Counted from the stretch's first letter, positions 34,469 to 43,580 are shown. The stretch: 64,000 bases of DNA from an uncultured Methanomassiliicoccus sp. (GCA_905202485.1 CAJKRY010000001.1:186001-250000), one strand, 5' to 3'. Notes: a model not told the origin generated them from the letters alone. A program made the numbers and translations.

Positions 34469-34576
34469 GAAATGATAATTGTGCCATGCATATTTTAAAT
34501 GGTTGGCGATATACGGCAGATTGTTATTGTATTTGATAATAAAATAAAGATCTGCAACTGCATGGAGTTTATCAAG

Positions 34577-35077
34577 ATGAGCGAGTTTGAGAGGAAATAT
34601 GGATCGTTCAGAACGGGCATTTCTGGTGCATTGAGCTATGCACTTACTGCAATAATTGTTCCCATACTGCTGGCAATTGCTCTCAACTATATAATTGAAA
34701 ATTACAATATTTTGACAGAATTCAGCAGCTATGCAAAAGATTTCGGCAGTATAGTCGTAATCGGCGGTATACTCACCTGCGTGGCATTTTTCAACAACTA
34801 TTATCCAAAAGGTTCTTACTCACGTACCCTCGCCGGACTGCTGCTTTCGGGAAGTCTGTTCCTCTTCTTATGGCAGATTTCATCCCTCATTCATCTGATG
34901 TTTGATCTGACAAATATTTTTGTTAATGTGGATTATTCGTTCTTTGTGTTCCTTATAGAATTATTCTGTGGCATGAAGGCCATATATGTCCTGGGAGAGT
35001 TTGCATTCTACCGCCGCAGATGGAAAAAAGAGAAAAATCTGATAGACTCCTCTGCCCACACCGGATGTGAACTTTGA
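34577..35077 (+). CDS. membrane protein of unknown function, four helices
   Basis: From ATG 34577 the product has 166 residues with four membrane helices (about 20-40, 55-75, 83-108 and 115-138) and a strongly basic RRRWKKEKN tail, indicating a cytosolic C-terminus. The frame opens at 34499 but the upstream 26 codons are not protein-like and a TATA-like TATTTTAAA near 34490 places the transcript start within them. No family recognised. It converges with the ABC exporter genes. Confidence 0.55.
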   Translation: MSEFERKYGSFRTGISGALSYALTAIIVPILLAIALNYIIENYNILTEFSSYAKDFGSIVVIGGILTCVAFFNNYYPKGSYSRTLAGLLLSGSLFLFLWQISSLIHLMFDLTNIFVNVDYSFFVFLIELFCGMKAIYVLGEFAFYRRRWKKEKNLIDSSAHTGCEL

Positions 35078-35086
35078 GCAGAGCTG

Positions 35087-35941
35087 TCATGCTTTGTTTT
35101 TCCTTGAAAGATTTAGGATTGCCAGGCCGTAGAACAACACTGCAGTTACGACAAGCACAAGTACGCTGAATTCAGATCCCGGTGTAAAGTCTCCGTATGT
35201 GAATGTAACACCCATTTCATGATTGAAATCAGCAATGACGTCTGAAGGAGCTCCTGCAAAAATTGCATTCATCGGAGCCTCCATGAATACCTGTCGGAAG
35301 AGAACAGCAGAATGCGATACGGGGAAAATCATTACAACCCACTGAACCGCATAAGGCAGAGTGCCTATTGGAATGAATACGCCGGTGATGAAACCGATCA
35401 GCGTACCAAGTACTGTGCTGGCAGTTGCAAAAGACTGTGTAGTGTAGAAGAAACTGACTATGAAAAACACCAGCGCACTCGACGAGATCACAGACAAAAG
35501 CATTATTCCCAAGACTTTGAGAAGATCTACAGCGCTGAGAAACTCTCCTCCGCTGGCAACTATATATGCTTCGGCAAATGTCAAAGCTACTAAACTCATT
35601 ATGATTCCAATAATGAATGTACTGAGAATGTATCCACCAGCAATCTCATATTTCTTAACTGGAGATGCATTGAAATCTCGAACTGTTCCTCTAGCGCGAT
35701 CGTCCACAAATGTTCCAAATGCACCCATGGTTGCCGTGATTGAAGTAATTGCTAAGACGCCGGACATTATCCAGCTATCCATGAGATATCGAGATCCTTC
35801 CATATTCAATGAGTCAGTCCAAACATCTCCCAGAAATAAAACATAGAGGGCAATGACAATTATAGCTCCCATCAACGAAAACAATACCGCTGTTTTGTCT
35901 CTGAAAAAGAGTTTTAGATTTCTCTGTGCAAATCTGATCAG
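35087..35941 (-). CDS. ABC-2 type transporter permease, probable CTG start
   Basis: A six-helix ABC-2 permease (DrrB-like), with a large loop between helices one and two and GVFIPIGTLPYAVQWVVMIFPVSHSAVLFR, the usual ABC-2 core. Standard start codons give only a product beginning inside helix one (TTG at 35884). The frame upstream encodes IRFAQRNLKLFFRDK, the conserved cytosolic N-terminus of this permease group, and reaches CTG at 35941. That CTG overlaps the ATPase stop as CTGA, just like the ATGA junctions elsewhere in the window. CTG initiation is inferred, not proven. It pairs with the upstream ATPase to form an exporter. Confidence 0.75.
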   Translation of the reverse strand: MIRFAQRNLKLFFRDKTAVLFSLMGAIIVIALYVLFLGDVWTDSLNMEGSRYLMDSWIMSGVLAITSITATMGAFGTFVDDRARGTVRDFNASPVKKYEIAGGYILSTFIIGIIMSLVALTFAEAYIVASGGEFLSAVDLLKVLGIMLLSVISSSALVFFIVSFFYTTQSFATASTVLGTLIGFITGVFIPIGTLPYAVQWVVMIFPVSHSAVLFRQVFMEAPMNAIFAGAPSDVIADFNHEMGVTFTYGDFTPGSEFSVLVLVVTAVLFYGLAILNLSRKNKA

Positions 35942-36876
35942 AATGATACCTCTTTTCCAATTATATTGATGAAAGCGTCTTCCATCGTTCCATGAAGAAC
36001 TTCAAATCCTTGAACCAGATGTTTTACAGAATCTATAATGGGTATAGCGTCTAACGTACTGTCTATCCAGATCGTAAATGTACTCTCTTTAACAGAGTAT
36101 TCGATGCCATTTTTATCCAACACTGATTTAAGAGCGTCAGTGTTGTTTGCTATGAACTTTATGCAGTCTGAGCTGTATTTTTCCTGCAGTTCATATGGAG
36201 TTCCCTGAGCAGCTATTTCACCATGATTTATTACGACGATGTAATCAGCAGATGCTGCTTCTTCCATGTAATGGGTAGTAAGAAATACAGTCATGCCAGT
36301 ATTTTTCTGAAGATCGATTATTTTGTTCCATACGATGTTTTTAGTCTGTGGATCAAGCCCGGTTGTCGGTTCATCCAAAAACAAAATCTTTGGAGTATTT
36401 ACCAAAGCTCTGGCGATGTCTGCTCTGCGCCTCTGTCCACCGGAAAGTTTGCCGTAAGGCCTGTCTATGAATTCCAGCAGGTCTGTAGCTTCAGCAGCGT
36501 CATCCACTGCCTTTTTCAAATCTTCACCTTTGAGACCGTAAAATTCAGCACGGACAACAAGATTTTCTCTGACTGTCAGGAGATTATCCAGCACACTGTT
36601 CTGGAATACTATTCCAATCCTGCTGCGGATGGCGTCGTCATCTTTTCCGCGAGTTAAGCCGTCCACTATGATCTTTCCTTCATCCGGCTCAAGGAGGGTG
36701 CAGATCATGTCGATGGTAGTTGACTTTCCAGCACCGTTTGGTCCCAGGAATGCAAATAATTTACTAGATTCAACGTCAAAAGTTATTCCAGATACAGCGT
36801 TTAAGCTGCCGTACTTCTTTTTTAAGTTTTTTATTTGGATTATGGGATCATCGGACAAGGCTCGCGCAATGCTCAT
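35938..36876 (-). CDS. ABC transporter ATP-binding protein, DrrA-like
   Basis: The 312-residue ATPase has Walker A GPNGAGKST, the signature LSGGQRRR, Walker B ILFLDEPTTGLD and the switch His in TTHYMEEA, followed by a C-terminal DUF4162-like extension that is typical of DrrA/CcmA export ATPases. It is translated first and its stop overlaps the permease frame. Substrates of such exporters range from drugs to lipids; no neighbouring biosynthetic gene points to one. Confidence 0.93.
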   Translation of the reverse strand: MSIARALSDDPIIQIKNLKKKYGSLNAVSGITFDVESSKLFAFLGPNGAGKSTTIDMICTLLEPDEGKIIVDGLTRGKDDDAIRSRIGIVFQNSVLDNLLTVRENLVVRAEFYGLKGEDLKKAVDDAAEATDLLEFIDRPYGKLSGGQRRRADIARALVNTPKILFLDEPTTGLDPQTKNIVWNKIIDLQKNTGMTVFLTTHYMEEAASADYIVVINHGEIAAQGTPYELQEKYSSDCIKFIANNTDALKSVLDKNGIEYSVKESTFTIWIDSTLDAIPIIDSVKHLVQGFEVLHGTMEDAFINIIGKEVSF

Positions 36877-36992
36877 TGGAAATATATAATTTCTCTACCT
36901 GACAGAAAAAGAATTCCACAGCTGGATTATGACACGGATGAGAAGCGTCAGACTGGCATTTTCTGAAGATTATGCAACGATTTACGACTCAC

Positions 36993-37020
36993 AATTTATA
37001 TATTCCACTAAGTAGTGGAA
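36993..37020 (+). promoter_or_regulatory. TATA box followed by perfect 18-bp palindromic operator candidate
   Basis: AATTTATATAT (36993-37002) is a strong TATA box. It is directly followed by TTCCACTAAGTAGTGGAA (37003-37020), two perfect 8-bp arms around a 2-bp centre. The palindrome occupies the space between TATA box and expected transcription start, the classic place for an archaeal repressor site. It serves the gene starting at 37047 and may affect the divergent ABC exporter. Confidence 0.65.
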
Positions 37021-37046
37021 GAAACCGTGATCATATGGGAATAAGC

Positions 37047-37760
37047 ATGGCCATCTGTGAATTAGACTGCAAAGGTTCTCTTTGCAAAAAAGGAAAAGAA
37101 ACAGTAATCAAAGCCCGTCTGCCTTCAGTCGCCGGGTATGAACAGTATTCTGATTATGATGAATTTGTAGACATGTCTGACGCAAAGAAGGTGTTCTCCT
37201 CAGACTTTGAACAGTTCTTAAAAAAGAATCGCTTAGATGGGGAAAAAGAGTCATTCTTACTTTCAAAATTAAAGAATGCAGATGACGCAGAAAAGCTCAG
37301 GCCTTATTCTAAAAAATCATACACAGGATGGGTAAACCTAGACAAGCTGTCAGCTGATGTCCAGGCAAAATTGATTGCTGAAGCTGGCCAGGATAACCTC
37401 ATGACTGAATGGGATACGATTCCTCTGACAGAAACTAATGAGATCTGCGCAAAATGTCCGATGTCATGGGACAAAGGCAGAGGATGCATCGGTGCATTCG
37501 GTCCAGATTCTTCACTGCTGCCTTCAATAGCTGAGAAAAACAGCTGCAAGCTGGTAGCTAACATAATGAAATATGCAGAAAGCGGAGAAAAGTTAAGTCC
37601 AGAAGATGCCAAAGCATTGTCTGCCGAGTGCAAGATTCTCCGTGAAAAGCTTGTTGACGAGGGAAAAGCAATGGTCAGGCGTTACAGCGGAGTAATAGAC
37701 CGTTTAGAGACCATGGCTGACCTGTGTTCATCTACTGGAACAAGATTTTACTTTATCTAA
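37047..37760 (+). CDS. Cys-containing protein of unknown function
   Basis: From ATG 37047 the product has 237 residues, soluble and charged. The N-terminus has C-x3-C-x4-C (CELDCKGSLC) and the middle has CAKCPMSWDKGRGC, so a metal or iron-sulfur site is plausible. The C-terminal 50 residues form a long helix before LCSSTGTRFYFI. The frame opens at 36972 and another ATG lies at 37035; the start is uncertain by a few codons. It is preceded by a palindromic operator candidate and followed by a terminator that lies inside the convergent gene. Family not recognised; probably lineage-specific. Confidence 0.65.
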   Translation: MAICELDCKGSLCKKGKETVIKARLPSVAGYEQYSDYDEFVDMSDAKKVFSSDFEQFLKKNRLDGEKESFLLSKLKNADDAEKLRPYSKKSYTGWVNLDKLSADVQAKLIAEAGQDNLMTEWDTIPLTETNEICAKCPMSWDKGRGCIGAFGPDSSLLPSIAEKNSCKLVANIMKYAESGEKLSPEDAKALSAECKILREKLVDEGKAMVRRYSGVIDRLETMADLCSSTGTRFYFI

Positions 37761-38476
37761 GCAGTTTTACAGGCGGGACAATTTTCCCGCTTTTTTATTT
37801 CTATAATGTCCCATTGGTTATACTGAGTATCTCCAACGAGAAGTTTTGAAGCCAGAGTGTTTCCTATGCCTGTTAATATCTTTATTGCTTCTGAAGCCTG
37901 CATTGAGCCGAATATTCCTGCCGTTGGTCCCAGTATGGGAAATGTTTTTTTGGCAGGCGGCTGATTTGGAAACATACATTTCAGGCAAGGAGTTGTTTTA
38001 GGAATTATGGTCGTTATCTGGCCGTGCCAGCTTTCTACAGCTGCATGAATGAATGGAATGTCGGAGTTAATGCAGTACTCATTTAAGATCATCCTGGTTG
38101 AAAAGTTATCAGTGCAGTCAAGAATAACATCAGCGTCTACAAAAATCTCTTTGATGTTATGATTGTCCACCTCAGCCGTTCTTTCAGCCACGTTTATGTC
38201 TGGATTAAACCGTTCTAGTTTCCAGGCAGCCGATTCGGATTTACTTCGTTTGCCGATATCTTCCGGCCAATGGAGAGTCTGTCTGTTAAGGTTGCTTTCT
38301 TCTGGAGATTGAGAGTCGACTAAGATCAGCTTTCCAATTCCAGCACCTGCAAGATATGTGGCTGCTGGACAGCCTAAACCGCCAACACCCAGTATACCAA
38401 CAGTGGAATCTGAGAGAATTTCTTGTTTCTCAGTTCCAAAATCATCTAAAATTATCTGTCTGGAATACCTCTCCAT
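37757..38476 (-). CDS. ThiF/MoeB/HesA-type E1-like adenylyltransferase
   Basis: The 239-residue enzyme has the nucleotide-binding GVGGLGCPAATYLAGAG (about 29-45), the Arg finger region NLNRQTLHW, DCTDNFSTR, and the zinc Cys pairs CLKC and CPAC. It activates the C-terminus of a ubiquitin-like sulfur carrier (MoaD, ThiS or SAMP type) by adenylation. No rhodanese domain and no carrier gene is adjacent, so the pathway (molybdopterin, thiamine, tRNA thiolation or protein conjugation) cannot be fixed. It converges with the upstream Cys-containing protein gene with a 4-bp overlap. Confidence 0.9.
   Translation of the reverse strand: MERYSRQIILDDFGTEKQEILSDSTVGILGVGGLGCPAATYLAGAGIGKLILVDSQSPEESNLNRQTLHWPEDIGKRSKSESAAWKLERFNPDINVAERTAEVDNHNIKEIFVDADVILDCTDNFSTRMILNEYCINSDIPFIHAAVESWHGQITTIIPKTTPCLKCMFPNQPPAKKTFPILGPTAGIFGSMQASEAIKILTGIGNTLASKLLVGDTQYNQWDIIEIKKRENCPACKTA
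37773..37800 (+). terminator. hairpin terminator inside the 3' end of the E1-like gene
   Basis: GCGGGA (37773-37778) pairs with TCCCGC (37785-37790) and is followed by TTTTTTATTT. It terminates the plus-strand gene ending at 37760 while lying within the last codons (Cys-Pro-Ala-Cys region) of the convergent minus-strand gene. Confidence 0.65.
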
Positions 38477-38507
38477 GTTTGCTTATCCAGTTATTCGTTA
38501 TTAAGCT

Positions 38508-39032
38508 TTAGGCGGCACCTGGAAAGGTAGTAAGTTCATCTTTTGTGATGTCTACGATAATCATGTCCCCTGCTGCTTTTATATCATCAGGTTTAAGATA
38601 GAGAGGTTGTGCGCTGTGAAGTCTGAGAGTCTCCATTATTTCCCGTTCGGGCTTAACCCGTATGCATGAAACTGTAAAATTATCAGGACCGAAGAAGATC
38701 ATGTCGGCTGAACCGACTTTATTGGCATCTTTTAAGATTATTTCTGTTCCCAGAATGGATTTGGCAACCATTCCACCCGGGTTTTCTTTGATGCTGTTGA
38801 CAATCTCATCAGATGGTATGCTTAAAACGACTGTGTCAGATAAAGCTTTGACACTGTCTAGCTCTATGAACATGCTCTCAGAAAATATCTGTAAAATCTT
38901 CTTTTTCTGCGATATCTCTATTGATTTTATTTTCCAGTCATCCGTGGAGATGCTTACATCTTTGACTATGCCTATGTTTTTAGCATCTGAAGTCAGCACA
39001 GGCAGGCCTATTATCTGATCTAAACTTCTCAT
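38508..39032 (-). CDS. PRC-barrel domain protein
   Basis: The 174-residue product carries two PRC-barrel-like units: residues 1-75 (IIGLPVLTSDAKNIGIVKDVSISTDDW) and about 88-165, including SILGTEIILKDANKVG. PRC barrels are small beta domains found in RNA-processing proteins and photosynthetic reaction centre H subunits; in archaea most are uncharacterised. It lies 31 bp upstream of the E1-like gene on the same strand and may share its transcript. A single-unit relative occurs at 43258-43575. Confidence 0.75.
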   Translation of the reverse strand: MRSLDQIIGLPVLTSDAKNIGIVKDVSISTDDWKIKSIEISQKKKILQIFSESMFIELDSVKALSDTVVLSIPSDEIVNSIKENPGGMVAKSILGTEIILKDANKVGSADMIFFGPDNFTVSCIRVKPEREIMETLRLHSAQPLYLKPDDIKAAGDMIIVDITKDELTTFPGAA

Positions 39033-39175
39033 TACAGATAGTTGAGTGGCATGGGTTAATAGAATTTCCTTTAGATTGGTTGTTCAGCCACAAACTTAAT
39101 GCTGTTGGTGATTATCAAGTACCGTTCTAACGGCGCATATGCGTTAAGTACGCCGTGTTGGATTGGTGATTCTTA

Positions 39176-40006
39176 ATGGAAGGAGACATTAACGTAGTTA
39201 CTGCAAAACCAGAAGACGTCAAATTAATGAAAAAGCTCTCTAAAATAAAGCATACAATTATCGTGATGTCTGGAAAAGGTGGTGTGGGAAAGAGTACAGT
39301 AAGTGTAAACATCGCCGTTGGATTGGCACTCAGGGGCTACGAAGTCGGTATTCTGGATGCTGATATCCATGGACCAAATGTCCCTAAAATGTTGAAGCTT
39401 GAAGATGTAAGGCTGGAAGCAGATGAGAATGGTATTTACCCAGCTGAGGTTCCGCCACGCATCAAAGTAATGTCCATGGCATTCCTCTCTCAAGATAAGG
39501 ATACACCGATTGTCTGGCGCGGCCCGATGAAGATGGGAGCACTCCGTCAATTTATTGAAGATGTATACTGGGGAGAACTGGACTACCTAGTTGTGGATTT
39601 ACCGCCAGGAACCGGTGATGAACCTCTCACCATCGCTCAGCTCATATCTAATGCAGACGGCAGCGTGATTGTGACCACACCGCAGGATGTGGCATTGCTG
39701 GATTCCAGAAAGAGCGTTTCATTCTCTAATGCTCTTGAACTCCCGGTACTTGGTATCGTTGAAAATATGGCAGGATTTGTATGCCCCCATTGTAAAGAAA
39801 CAGTAAATCTGTTTAAGATCGGCGGGGGAGAAAAAGCCGCCAATGAACTGGGTGTTCCATTCCTAGGAAGAGTTCCAATTGATCCTAATGTAGTTGACGC
39901 AGGAGACAGCGGAATGCCGCTAATCGCCGACAATGGAGCCTCTCCAGCATCCGAAGCGTTTGAAGGTATAATCGATAAAATCTTGGAAAAAACTGAAAAG
40001 CACTGA
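39176..40006 (+). CDS. Mrp/NBP35-family iron-sulfur carrier ATPase
   Basis: The 276-residue P-loop ATPase has the deviant Walker A SGKGGVGKST (about 33-42), Switch DADIHGPN, VDLPPGTGDEP and the cluster-binding CPHC (MAGFVCPHCKE). It should bind and deliver [4Fe-4S] clusters to apoproteins. A short N-terminal extension (about 20 residues) lacks the Cys pattern of eukaryotic NBP35. It has its own promoter region and is followed by a small winged-helix gene. Confidence 0.93.
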   Translation: MEGDINVVTAKPEDVKLMKKLSKIKHTIIVMSGKGGVGKSTVSVNIAVGLALRGYEVGILDADIHGPNVPKMLKLEDVRLEADENGIYPAEVPPRIKVMSMAFLSQDKDTPIVWRGPMKMGALRQFIEDVYWGELDYLVVDLPPGTGDEPLTIAQLISNADGSVIVTTPQDVALLDSRKSVSFSNALELPVLGIVENMAGFVCPHCKETVNLFKIGGGEKAANELGVPFLGRVPIDPNVVDAGDSGMPLIADNGASPASEAFEGIIDKILEKTEKH

Positions 40007-40093
40007 GTGCTGGTGCGTGCACGTCATTACTGATAATCAGAAAGATTTCTCTAAATATGGAATCTTGACCTCGAGGCTTGAGGTGAATGACGT

Positions 40094-40441
40094 ATGCACG
40101 CACTAGAAACATCTAAACTACTGACAGAAGAATACTCGGCAAAAATTCTTTTAGCACTGATGGGAAGACCAAAAAATGCTCTAGAATTATCAGAGAAATT
40201 GGACATACCGATAGCAGCATGTTACAGAAAAATCAATCTTTTGGAATCTGCTGGATTAATCTGCTGTGAAGAAAGAAAACTCACACGAGCAGGAAAAAGA
40301 GTGAATATGTACAAAGCTAGGGTAAAATCCGCTTCTATCGCAATGGAGAGAAACGGCATACGCGCTAGAATTGAAATGGTTGACGGAACATTTGTTGACA
40401 GCGATTACTGCATAGACATGGACATTTTCGCTGAAAGTTGA
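40094..40441 (+). CDS. winged-helix transcription regulator, ArsR-like
   Basis: A 115-residue protein with an N-terminal winged helix (KILLALMGRPKNALELSEKLDIPIAACYRKINLLESAGLI) and a short C-terminal domain (KARVKSASIAMERNGIRARIEMVDG) that could sense a ligand. A TAAATATGG-type TATA element lies near 40052. Its last 37 bp overlap the 3' end of the convergent epimerase gene. It may regulate itself or the Mrp gene upstream; no operator was found. Confidence 0.82.
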   Translation: MHALETSKLLTEEYSAKILLALMGRPKNALELSEKLDIPIAACYRKINLLESAGLICCEERKLTRAGKRVNMYKARVKSASIAMERNGIRARIEMVDGTFVDSDYCIDMDIFAES

Positions 40442-41340
40442 TTTTGTGATGTGAATAGTTCTTTCAAACCATCCTCGATAGTAACGGATGTGTGAAAGTT
40501 CAGCAATTCTTCTGCTAGCCTCACATCCGCTACTGAATGCTTAATGTCTGCAGCCCTAGGCTGTGAATGAACAATATCAATATTTTTTGATGACGCATAT
40601 ATTATTTTCTCAGCAAGCTCATTGATACTGATTTCTTCACCAGATCCACAGTTGAAAGTGACACCGCTTACATCAGATTCTATTGCAAGATAGATTAATC
40701 TGGAAACATCAACGGCATGAAGAAAATCTCTTGTTTGTTTGCCGTCCCCTTCAATTACTACAGGTTTGTCATTTTTAACACATTCTGTAAATTTAGTTAT
40801 GACTCCGGAATAAGGACTGTCAGCATCTGCTCTGGAAGAGTAGAAATTGAAAGGTCTGATGATAGCCGTCTTTAAACCATATGTACTCTCAAACATTCTT
40901 ACATAGCCTTCCGCAGCGAGCTTGCTTGCACCATAGACTGATAAAGGGTTGACCGGATGCATTTCTGAGATGGGGACATTAACTGGATTTCCATAAACTG
41001 CAGCGCTAGAGATGAATATGAATTTCTTAACATCAGAATCTATTGCAGCTTTAAGGGCTGATACTGTACCGGAAACATTAATGTCAACATCAAAAGCAGG
41101 ATCAATTAAGGATTTTTGAACAGATACCTGAGCTGCTGTGTGTATCATCACATCAGCTCCGTTTGCTGCTTTAGTTAATTTTTCAGTATCCCGGATGTCT
41201 ACAATATCTACTTTATCCTCTGCACTTGCATGCTTCGGCGGTACAATATCCACACCCCATGCATCATGATTTCTAGCTTCTGCTTCTTCAAAAAGGTATG
41301 AACTGAGCTGGCCAGATGCACCGGTTATCAAAATATTCAT
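40405..41340 (-). CDS. NAD-dependent nucleotide-sugar epimerase/dehydratase
   Basis: The 311-residue extended SDR has the Rossmann motif GASGQLSSYL, the catalytic Ser in ISSAAVYG and Tyr-x3-Lys in VYGASK, as in UDP-glucose 4-epimerase and related enzymes. FNFYSSRAD and the C-terminal NELAEKI segment fit the family. Its final codons extend 37 bp into the convergent regulator gene. The flippase at 41762 is a plausible partner in making surface glycans. Confidence 0.88.
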   Translation of the reverse strand: MNILITGASGQLSSYLFEEAEARNHDAWGVDIVPPKHASAEDKVDIVDIRDTEKLTKAANGADVMIHTAAQVSVQKSLIDPAFDVDINVSGTVSALKAAIDSDVKKFIFISSAAVYGNPVNVPISEMHPVNPLSVYGASKLAAEGYVRMFESTYGLKTAIIRPFNFYSSRADADSPYSGVITKFTECVKNDKPVVIEGDGKQTRDFLHAVDVSRLIYLAIESDVSGVTFNCGSGEEISINELAEKIIYASSKNIDIVHSQPRAADIKHSVADVRLAEELLNFHTSVTIEDGLKELFTSQNQLSAKMSMSMQ

Positions 41341-41490
41341 AACACTATGTTTCTAACAATAAATAAAAAAAAGTTACTACAAAGAGCATGCCCGGCATTA
41401 GTCTGATTTTAATTACGTATTAACTCAGAAAACTATGCTGCAACTGCTAGATTTTATATCAATAATGCATTGACCCCTAAGAGGTGTTTG

Positions 41491-41688
41491 ATGATAGAAA
41501 TCGGATGGACTGAGATAATAGTTGCAATTGCAATTATAATCATAATAGTCGCTCTGATTAAGTCTGTTTATGTCCTGATACCCCCTTCAATAGCAGCTGT
41601 AATTGTCTGGTTCACTACTGAAAATTACATGTATACAATAATCGGATTTATTGTGATAATGGTTTTGACAATCTTGTTTAAACACTAA
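41491..41688 (+). CDS. small two-helix membrane protein
   Basis: A 65-residue protein, almost entirely hydrophobic, with one Ile-rich helix (about 6-24) and a second (about 44-62). The frame opens at a TTG at 41470, but the ATG at 41491 has GAGGTG upstream at good spacing, and a TTTTATATC promoter element lies near 41451. No family recognised. It is placed 73 bp before the flippase gene but has its own signals. Confidence 0.6.
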   Translation: MIEIGWTEIIVAIAIIIIIVALIKSVYVLIPPSIAAVIVWFTTENYMYTIIGFIVIMVLTILFKH

Positions 41689-41761
41689 TCTGCTCTTTTT
41701 CATCAGTCTGAGCAATTTAAATACTCGACGTTCCAAAGTCTTACAAAACGGACTGGGGATT

Positions 41762-43216
41762 ATGGGCTTAGCGAGGAATGTAGCAAAGAATACTATAGCA
41801 ATGGGTTCTGTACAACTTGCTAGCCAGTTATCTACTTTTATTCTCTCAGTATTCTTGCAGTTCTACTTGGGAAACAGCTACGGAATTTACTCCTACGCAT
41901 TTTCACTGGCATCGCTTATCTTCATAATCGCGGATTTTGGACTTAATTTCCAAACAGTAATTGATGTAGCTCCCAATAGAGAGATCGCTCCGCAGTACCT
42001 GACAAATACCATTTTTCTCAGAATTATTCTCGGCACCATAGGCATGGCAGTAACATTCGTTGTTATCGCTGTATCTAATCTCGGATACGAAACAAATCTA
42101 GCCATCCTGATAATTGCATTGAGCACAGCATTCAACTGGATATCACAGTCGTTTACCGCTATGCTGTCTGCATTTGAACAGATGCACTATATAATGTATA
42201 CCACCCTGGTGGAACGCTGCTTTACTACTTCAGTAGCAATTGTGGCACTCTTCCTTGGCTACAGGTTAGAATTTGTAATTCTCATCGTTTTATTGGGATC
42301 CATTCTAAATGTATTCCTCAGCTGGGCTGTGACGTCGAAATATATTGTAAAAGCAAACAAAAGGCCAAACATCAAGCAGTCCATGAGGCAGTTGAAAACA
42401 GCACTACCATATGCAGCAGCAGGTGTTTTAAACACCTCCATGTACTCGCTGAATGCGGTAATTATCTGGAATGTGATTCTGTGGACCGGAGGAGGATCTG
42501 TGTATGCTGCTCATGACACGGCTCTGTATAATTTATCATTCAATGTCATCGTAGCTCTGATTACCATACCTACAGTTTTAATGACTGCGCTCATGCCAGC
42601 CATATCAAGACTGTATCGTACTTCTTCAGACTTGACAAGACTCACTCAGCAGAAAGTCATGAAATACATGTTTGCACTGGGAATCCCTCTTTCGGTCGGA
42701 GGCGTGATCTTAGCAAAAGATATAATCTCTTTGATTTACGCTCCAGAATTTATCGATTCATATCAGGTTTTTGAGGTTTTAGCTCCGGTGATAGCAATCA
42801 GTTATTTTGGAACTGGACTGGGGGGAGTCTTAGCATCTGCCGGACTGGTTCACTACAATACGTTAGCCGCAGCCATCGGAGCAGCTGTGAATGCTGTGCT
42901 ATGCTGTGCACTTGTGCCGTTTTTCGGAGCAATCGGTGCAGCAGCGGCGTTCACGATATCATATGTAGCAATAGTAGCATCCGGCGAGAGGTTCATGGCA
43001 AAGAAGATATTTTCAGTAAATATTAGAGACATTGTTACAAAACCGATAATTTCCGCTATGGTAATGGGCATTATTCTTCTGATACTCCCGCATATGTCGC
43101 TCATCATGTCGCTTCTGGTCGGAGCTATTTCTTACTTCGGAGTGTTCCTAGTATTAGGCGGATTAAACAAAGAAGATCGCGAAATTCTTAAAAGGGTTAT
43201 GAAAAAGGGAGTCTAA
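41762..43216 (+). CDS. polysaccharide flippase, Wzx/MATE-like (MVF superfamily)
   Basis: The 484-residue membrane protein has about 14 helices and the MVF/Wzx layout (opening NVAKNTIAMGSVQLASQLSTFILSVFLQFYLG). It would flip lipid-linked oligosaccharides across the membrane for S-layer protein glycosylation or surface glycans. A CAATTTAAATACTC promoter lies near 41715. The adjacent epimerase and the glycosyltransferases at 20.8-23.6 kb are possible members of the same pathway, though unlinked. Confidence 0.88.
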   Translation: MGLARNVAKNTIAMGSVQLASQLSTFILSVFLQFYLGNSYGIYSYAFSLASLIFIIADFGLNFQTVIDVAPNREIAPQYLTNTIFLRIILGTIGMAVTFVVIAVSNLGYETNLAILIIALSTAFNWISQSFTAMLSAFEQMHYIMYTTLVERCFTTSVAIVALFLGYRLEFVILIVLLGSILNVFLSWAVTSKYIVKANKRPNIKQSMRQLKTALPYAAAGVLNTSMYSLNAVIIWNVILWTGGGSVYAAHDTALYNLSFNVIVALITIPTVLMTALMPAISRLYRTSSDLTRLTQQKVMKYMFALGIPLSVGGVILAKDIISLIYAPEFIDSYQVFEVLAPVIAISYFGTGLGGVLASAGLVHYNTLAAAIGAAVNAVLCCALVPFFGAIGAAAAFTISYVAIVASGERFMAKKIFSVNIRDIVTKPIISAMVMGIILLILPHMSLIMSLLVGAISYFGVFLVLGGLNKEDREILKRVMKKGV

Positions 43217-43257
43217 ACTTTAATTACCATGCATTACAAGTTATAACTAGGTGTAAT

Positions 43258-43575
43258 ATGTCTAAGTCTGAAACTCTTGCAGAAACAAGGCCTCTTGAAA
43301 TTGGTGAAACAGACACTAAAGATGTCGTATCATCAGACGGGAAAATTCTTGGAAAAATGACTGGCATGTGGATAAACACAACAAACTGGAATGTAGAGCA
43401 TCTCATTGTCGAGATGGATAAAAATACGGCTGAAAAATTAGATCTAAAAAAGAAGATGCTGAGAAGCACCAAAACTGCGCTTCCAGTGCGTTATGTTGAA
43501 GTGGTTTCTGATGTCGTGAAGCTTAACTCAACTCTGGAAGAGCTAAGCGGCTCCTTGACAGAATCTAAGGTTTAA
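43258..43575 (+). CDS. PRC-barrel domain protein, single unit
   Basis: A 105-residue protein with one PRC-barrel (VVSSDGKILGKMTGMWINTTNWNVEHLIVEMDKNTAEKL), preceded by an acidic N-terminus. It matches half of the double protein at 38508-39032. The ATG is directly preceded by a short palindrome AGTTATAACT (43239-43248) flanked by ATTACA and TGTAAT, which may be regulatory. Convergent with the ZIP transporter gene. Function unknown. Confidence 0.75.
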   Translation: MSKSETLAETRPLEIGETDTKDVVSSDGKILGKMTGMWINTTNWNVEHLIVEMDKNTAEKLDLKKKMLRSTKTALPVRYVEVVSDVVKLNSTLEELSGSLTESKV

Positions 43576-43580
43576 ACTTC

